A stretch of DNA of 9,711 nucleotides from Blautia sp. AF19-10LB (GTDB taxonomy: Bacteria > Bacillota > Clostridia > Lachnospirales > Lachnospiraceae). The notes under the pieces are model-generated. The model searched no databases. It had not been told where the DNA came from and worked only from the letters and a program-made list of their open reading frames with translations. The translations under genes were made by a program, and so were the position numbers. The stretch is taken from the NCBI RefSeq assembly GCF_003461245.1, contig NZ_QTWS01000063.1, forward strand, positions 1 to 9,711, written 5' to 3'. This document shows positions 6,478 to 9,711 of this stretch, one piece after another (position 1 is the stretch's first letter; every line of letters starts with the position of its first letter).

Positions 6478-7266
6478 ATGAACGAAAAAGCAAACTATGG
6501 AAACTGGGTACCTGAGAAAGCTCTGTATATGTTGTTTGGAGCAGCAGTTGTTTTGGGCGCGATTGCGGTGATCGTACAGGTAGTATTGAGCAAGCCTGTG
6601 ATCACGGCAGCAGCAGGAGTACTCTGTGTACTGGCACTTATCATGGCTGTCTACATGCTGATTTGCCATGAGACATTTGCATTTGGAAAGGGAAATATGA
6701 TGGCGGGTGTGCATGAGCACCTGGTCGAGCATCTTGACTGGAACGGGGAAGGCAGACTGCTCGACATTGGATGCGGGGCAGCCGCACTTACGGTTCGCTG
6801 TGCCAAAGCTTTTCCAAAAGCACAGATCACCGCAATGGACTATTGGGGCGCAGAATGGAATTACGCCAAAGAACAGTGTGAAAAAAATGCACAGATAGAA
6901 GGCGTTGCGGACCGCACATCCTTTCAGAAAGGGGATGCTGCGAAGCTGGATTTTCCAGACGAATCGTTTGATGCGGCAGTAAGTAACTTTGTATTCCATG
7001 AAGTACGCACAGCAAAAGACAAACGGGATGTTGTAAGAGAAGCACTCCGGATAGTAAAAAAAGGCGGCGTATTTTCTTTCCAGGATATGTTTTCCCAGAA
7101 AGCACTGTACGGAGATATGGAGCAGTTCGTCCGTGAACTGAAGGCGGAAGGCATCTCAGAAGTACATTACATAGGAAATCTGGAAAAGAAACTCGACTTT
7201 ATCCCGGGGGTTGTAACAACACCATGGATGATCAGTGGAATGGGGATTATTTATGGAAAAAAATAA
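6478..7266 (+). CDS. Membrane-anchored class I SAM-dependent methyltransferase
   Basis: This 262-aa protein transfers a methyl group from S-adenosylmethionine to an unknown substrate. Two hydrophobic helices at about residues 14-35 and 40-62 anchor the N-terminus, with the catalytic domain on the cytoplasmic side by inference. Motif I is RLLDIGCGAAALTV, with Ala where a third Gly is usual. Other marks are ITAMDYWG (acidic residue for the SAM ribose, in a region slightly unlike the norm), a GDAAKLDFPDESFDAAVSNF-type block and IVKKGGVFSFQDMF. ATG 6478 is chosen because GAGGAGGA lies about 8 nt upstream; an in-frame TTG at 6454 is unlikely. No copy of the tetR operator is visible upstream and no clear promoter was found. 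It converges with the next methyltransferase, 15 bp apart. Confidence 0.88.
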   Translation: MNEKANYGNWVPEKALYMLFGAAVVLGAIAVIVQVVLSKPVITAAAGVLCVLALIMAVYMLICHETFAFGKGNMMAGVHEHLVEHLDWNGEGRLLDIGCGAAALTVRCAKAFPKAQITAMDYWGAEWNYAKEQCEKNAQIEGVADRTSFQKGDAAKLDFPDESFDAAVSNFVFHEVRTAKDKRDVVREALRIVKKGGVFSFQDMFSQKALYGDMEQFVRELKAEGISEVHYIGNLEKKLDFIPGVVTTPWMISGMGIIYGKK

Positions 7267-7281
7267 TTGATGGGTTCACTG

Positions 7282-7917
7282 TTATTTCCGTGCAACGAGG
7301 TGTGCGCGGAACCCTTTCTGTTTCTCCATAGTCAGTACAGTGAAGCCGGCTTTTTCTGCCATGGCGATGAATTCTGTGACTTTGTGTATCTTCACATCGC
7401 CGTGGCCAGCCAGATTTGCCAGAGGCATTTCCAGATGGTTCATCAGCCAGACGATAAAATCTGAAGAGGTATAGTCACGTAAAACGAGTCGGCCGCCTTT
7501 TCGCAGAACACGGTAAGTACTGTTAAAAAATGCCTGAGGATTCGGATAGTGATGGAAGCTGTTGGAACAGATCACCGCATCAAAAGAATCCTCAGCAAAA
7601 GGAAGATTTTCGCTGTCGCCTACGATAAATTCCGTGTTGGAAAGCTTCTTTGCCTGAGCGACCTTGATCATTTCAGGAGTGAGGTCGAGACCGATATAAT
7701 GTTTATCCGGGTATTTTTGATGGAGCAATTCAAGCATCGGTCCGGTTCCACAGCCACAGTCGAGCACATCGTGGAAAGGCTCCTTTTCCAGTTCTGCCAG
7801 GATCGGCGGGTAATCATCCTTACACATTTCATAAATACCGGAATGTTCACTGTCGTAAATCTTGGCTGCCTGTGTGAATTCTTTGATAGAAAGCTGTTTA
7901 TATTTTTCAGGTGTCAT
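7282..7917 (-). CDS. Class I SAM-dependent methyltransferase (Methyltransf_11 type)
   Basis: This is a soluble 211-aa methyltransferase of the UbiE-like fold; the substrate is unknown. SAM-binding motif I is VLDCGCGTGPMLELL (about residues 50-64), followed by HYIGLDLTPEMI (acidic residue binding the ribose). Then come the VGDSENLPF block, FDAVICSNSFHHYPNP (motif IV region) and VLRKGGRLVLRDY. The C-terminal part (AEKAGFTVLTMEKQKGFRAH) completes the fold. ATG 7917 is preceded by a strong AGGAGG (7924-7929). The promoter region carries a perfect inverted repeat, GGTTAG-N6-CTAACC, shared with the tetR promoter, which makes repression by that TetR likely. It runs toward the membrane-anchored methyltransferase and away from the NUDIX operon. 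Confidence 0.9.
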   Translation of the reverse strand: MTPEKYKQLSIKEFTQAAKIYDSEHSGIYEMCKDDYPPILAELEKEPFHDVLDCGCGTGPMLELLHQKYPDKHYIGLDLTPEMIKVAQAKKLSNTEFIVGDSENLPFAEDSFDAVICSNSFHHYPNPQAFFNSTYRVLRKGGRLVLRDYTSSDFIVWLMNHLEMPLANLAGHGDVKIHKVTEFIAMAEKAGFTVLTMEKQKGFRAHLVARK

Positions 7918-7952
7918 AAAAAAGGCCTCCTAAACTTGAAATTTTTTTGATA

Positions 7953-7973
7953 AACGGTTAGGTTATACTAACC
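7953..7973. promoter_or_regulatory. Operator O2 of the minus-strand methyltransferase
   Basis: GGTTAG-GTTATA-CTAACC (7956-7973) is a perfect 6-bp-arm inverted repeat. With AAAC to its left it matches the tetR operator O1 at all fixed positions of AAACGGTTAG-N6-CTAAC. On the minus strand its core gives TATAAC (7967-7962), a good -10, about 45 nt before the start codon. No strong -35 was found at the expected distance. Binding would overlap the -10. Confidence 0.75.
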
Positions 7974-8042
7974 AGACATTACCATAAATGCACAGAAAAG
8001 TCAATTAAACGGGGCGTGTCTGTGTATTTTGGTTTGGGAGTA

Positions 8043-8051
8043 TGCTATAGT
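8043..8051 (+). promoter_or_regulatory. Extended -10 promoter for the NUDIX operon
   Basis: TG-C-TATAGT (8043-8051) is an extended -10, 40 nt before the ATG at 8091. No good -35 is seen, which is acceptable for extended -10 promoters. Confidence 0.5.
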
Positions 8052-8090
8052 TATTAGAGATAGGAATGTATGAAAGAAAGGAAAACTGAA

Positions 8091-8552
8091 ATGACGACAA
8101 CTACGTTGTGTTACATAGAAAATGATAATAAATATCTGATGCTTCACAGAGTAAAAAAGAAAAACGACATGAACGAAGGCAAATGGATCGGCGTCGGCGG
8201 GCATGTGGAAAGCCAGGAAACTCCTGAGGAATGTCTCGTGCGTGAAGTGAAGGAAGAAACAGGACTTACACTCACCTCGTATAAATTTCGCGGGCTGGTA
8301 ACGTTTATAAACAGCGAATGTGAATCCGAGCTTATGTGCGTGTTTACAGCGGACGGATATACAGGTGAACTGATTGAATGCAATGAGGGTGAGCTTTGCT
8401 GGATCGACAAAGCCAGGGTATCGGAACTTCCTGCATGGGAGGGGGATAAAGTGTTTCTTGATCTGCTTCTTTCGGGCGAAGAACGTTTTTTCTCTGTGAA
8501 ACTGCAGTATGAAGGCGACAGACTTGTCGAAACGAAGATCAATTTGTATTGA
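8091..8552 (+). CDS. NUDIX hydrolase, MutT / 8-oxo-dGTP diphosphatase type
   Basis: This 153-aa enzyme hydrolyses a nucleoside diphosphate linked to another moiety. The relatives it most resembles by length and N-terminus (MTTTTLCYIENDNKYLMLHR) are annotated as 8-oxo-dGTP diphosphatases that cleanse the nucleotide pool, but exact specificity cannot be read here. The Nudix box is complete: G37, E43, then R51-E52-V-K-E55-E56-T-G58-L59, with the metal-binding glutamates kept. The start ATG 8091 is chosen over the in-frame ATG 8070 because AAAGGAAA precedes it at a good distance and it matches the usual family N-terminus. The next NUDIX gene starts 17 nt after its stop, so the two form an operon. 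Confidence 0.9.
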   Translation: MTTTTLCYIENDNKYLMLHRVKKKNDMNEGKWIGVGGHVESQETPEECLVREVKEETGLTLTSYKFRGLVTFINSECESELMCVFTADGYTGELIECNEGELCWIDKARVSELPAWEGDKVFLDLLLSGEERFFSVKLQYEGDRLVETKINLY

Positions 8553-8569
8553 GAAGGGAACTTACAAGA

Positions 8570-9192
8570 TGGATAAAAATAAACAATGGATCGATCTGAT
8601 CGTGGAACTGCAGGGTCTTGCACAGGCAGGACTTACCTATGGAAAAGATGTTTATGACAAAGAACGTTATGAACGCATCCGGGATATTTCTGCTGAAATG
8701 ATGGCTGAGCTTTCAGGTGTGCCAGTGGAAAAAGTAAAAGATCTTTTCTGTAATGAAACCGGCTACCAGACACCAAAAATCGATACCCGCGCAGCGATAT
8801 TTGAAGAGGGAAAAATCCTGCTCGTTCACGAAAACAACGGAACCTGGTCACTGCCGGGTGGATGGTGTGATGTAAATGTATCCGTGACAGAAAATACAAT
8901 AAAAGAAGTGAAAGAAGAAGCAGGTCTTGATGTTTCTGTCAAAAGCGTGATCGCCATTCAGGACAGGGAAAAGCATAATCTTCCGGTCTATGCATACAGA
9001 GTCTGCAAGATATTCATGCTCTGCGCGGCGACTGGCGGAGGTTTTGAAGAGAATATTGAGACTACAGGTTTTGACTATTTTGCAGAGGACGAACTTCCTG
9101 AACTTGCAGGCGAAAAGAACAATGAAGAACAGATCAGAATGTGTTTTGATGCGTACCGCGCAGGTGATAAATGGAAGACATTTTTTGATTGA
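8570..9192 (+). CDS. NUDIX hydrolase with N-terminal Nudix_N domain
   Basis: At 207 aa it has two parts. An N-terminal helical domain (about 1-65; WIDLIVELQGLAQAGLTYGK and YDKERYERIRDI) is typical of the Nudix_N family. The catalytic domain (about 70-200) has a Nudix box variant: LPGGWCDVNVSVTENTIKEV followed by KEEAGL. The first Glu of the classic box is Val104 and the Arg is Lys112, while Glu113, Glu116 and Glu117 remain; this GGWCDVN form is normal for the subfamily as I recall it. Relatives are annotated as ADP-ribose or CDP-choline pyrophosphatases; the substrate here is not determined. GAGAAGGGA lies about 9 nt before the ATG. It is the second gene of the NUDIX operon and is closed by a strong terminator. 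Confidence 0.9.
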
Positions 9193-9197
9193 ATAAC

Positions 9198-9252
9198 TGC
9201 GTGTCGCATTCTCGTTACTTTCAGTGATGAGTTAGACACGCAAATTTTTTAT
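9198..9252 (+). terminator. Long rho-independent terminator after the NUDIX operon
   Basis: The outer stem TGCGTGTC (9198-9205) pairs with GACACGCA (9235-9242). The inner stem CTCGTTACT (9211-9219) pairs with AGTGATGAG (9223-9231) using two G-U pairs and loop TTC. AAATTTTTTAT follows. The two-storey stem is longer than most simple terminators. Confidence 0.85.
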
Positions 9253-9365
9253 AAAAAAATAGAAATAGGGAGTTTTATTGGACTTAATAAGGAGTATAAT
9301 AGAAAACACAAGAACAAATAGGACTTATTTGCATCAGTACAAGATAGAAAGGTTAAGAAACAGAT
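9253..9365 (+). promoter_or_regulatory. Leader and promoter region of the TnpB-related gene
   Basis: TATAAT (9295-9300) is a perfect -10, 65 nt before the ATG at 9366. No convincing -35 lies at 16-18 nt. GGACTTA occurs at 9280-9286 and again at 9321-9327, on either side of the -10. AAAGG about 12-14 nt before the ATG is the likely ribosome site. The stretch is otherwise A/T-rich with no gene. Confidence 0.45.
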
Positions 9366-9711
9366 ATGAAGATTACATCCAGCTATGGTGTGGAATTACG
9401 AAAACAGAATATCCCAATCCGCCAGACGCTGGATGTCTACAGGTCTGCTGTTAGTTATCTGGTAAAAATTTATGCGCAGGTATGGGAAGAGCTGGAAGGG
9501 ATTCTGGAAGCGAAGAAACGTTTCAATGAAGCAGAACATCTGATACATACAACGAAAAAGAATCAGGCCCGTTTTGATTTTGACATCCGTTTTCCAAAGA
9601 TGCCTTCTTATCTGAGAAGGGCAGCCATCCAGCATGCGCTGGGAAGCGTATTCTCTTACAAAACTCGACTGGGATTGTGGGAAAAAACAGGTCAGAGAGA
9701 AAGTAAACCGA
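9366..9711 (+). CDS. TnpB-related protein of IS200/IS605-type elements, N-terminal part
   Basis: The frame starts at ATG 9366 and is open to the window edge, so only 115 residues are visible. They read MKITSSYGVELRKQNIPIRQ, VYRSAVSYLVKIYAQVWEEL, then HTTKKNQARFDFDIRFPKMP and SYLRRAAIQHALGSVFSYKT. This matches, from memory, the N-terminal region of proteins labelled IS200/IS605 accessory TnpB-related, which carry a divergent TnpB fold. The catalytic RuvC part lies beyond the window, so activity cannot be judged. It is unrelated in frame and sequence to the tnpB pseudogene at 3390-4219. It follows a strong terminator and has its own -10. Confidence 0.65.
   Translation, partial: MKITSSYGVELRKQNIPIRQTLDVYRSAVSYLVKIYAQVWEELEGILEAKKRFNEAEHLIHTTKKNQARFDFDIRFPKMPSYLRRAAIQHALGSVFSYKTRLGLWEKTGQRESKP

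Noticed and set aside
6400..6999. 199-aa frame on the minus strand opposite the membrane methyltransferase
   Set aside because: The plus-strand frame has clear SAM-binding motifs and a strong ribosome site; this one is a shadow.
8007..8012. AAACGG upstream of the NUDIX operon as a third copy of the tetR operator
   Set aside because: Only the first six bases match and there is no inverted repeat; best taken as chance.
8144..8623. 159-aa Ser-rich frame on the minus strand opposite the first NUDIX gene
   Set aside because: It mirrors the Nudix box codons and has no ribosome site.
1..9711. CRISPR array, tRNA or rRNA genes
   Set aside because: No regularly spaced repeats and no recognisable tRNA or rRNA sequence were seen on either strand; the only clear direct repeats are those inside the intron gene.

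Overview
The window looks like part of a chromosome from a gut-type Clostridia (Lachnospiraceae-like Firmicute). The support is moderate GC, strong GGAGG-type ribosome sites, A-rich coding sequence, and several protein families common in that group: DUF4186, a DUF3786-like protein, Nudix_N-type NUDIX, IS200/IS605 TnpB relatives and a clostridial-type thymidine kinase. No species can be named from this sequence alone.

Layout. Positions 1-2029 are the body and 3' end of a group II intron whose 5' end lies outside the window. Its reverse transcriptase gene (477-1929) is broken by a 163-nt composite insertion: a displaced 59-nt copy of an upstream part of the same gene plus a 105-nt repeat. The ribozyme domains V and VI remain recognisable. 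The intron ends about 35 nt upstream of a DUF4186 gene (2065-2451), which is tightly followed by a hormone-sensitive-lipase-type alpha/beta hydrolase (2463-3300) carrying a one-base frameshift in an A6 run. A decayed TnpB-only transposable element (about 3301-4360) follows. Its tnpB is deleted and frameshifted, but its right end keeps three consecutive hairpins resembling an omega-RNA scaffold. The element has cut off a leftward DUF3786-like gene (4556 down to about 4361).

From 4737 rightward the genes look intact: a small three-helix membrane protein, thymidine kinase (tdk), a TetR-family repressor, a membrane-anchored methyltransferase, a convergent soluble methyltransferase on the minus strand, and a two-gene NUDIX operon ending at a strong terminator (9198-9252). 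The right edge enters a second TnpB-related gene (9366 onward).

How the genes may work together. The most informative signal is regulatory. The tetR promoter and the promoter of the minus-strand methyltransferase carry the same operator-like inverted repeat, AAACGGTTAG-N6-CTAAC. In tetR it fills the spacer between -35 and -10. At the methyltransferase it covers a -10-like element. This suggests an autoregulated TetR switch controlling a methyltransferase, possibly a small-molecule sensing and modification module; the ligand and substrate cannot be read from the sequence. A different TetR-style operator (ATAGAC-N6-GTCTAT) lies in the promoter spacer of the truncated DUF3786-like gene. The rest of the window is housekeeping (nucleotide salvage and NUDIX clean-up) and mobile-element debris.
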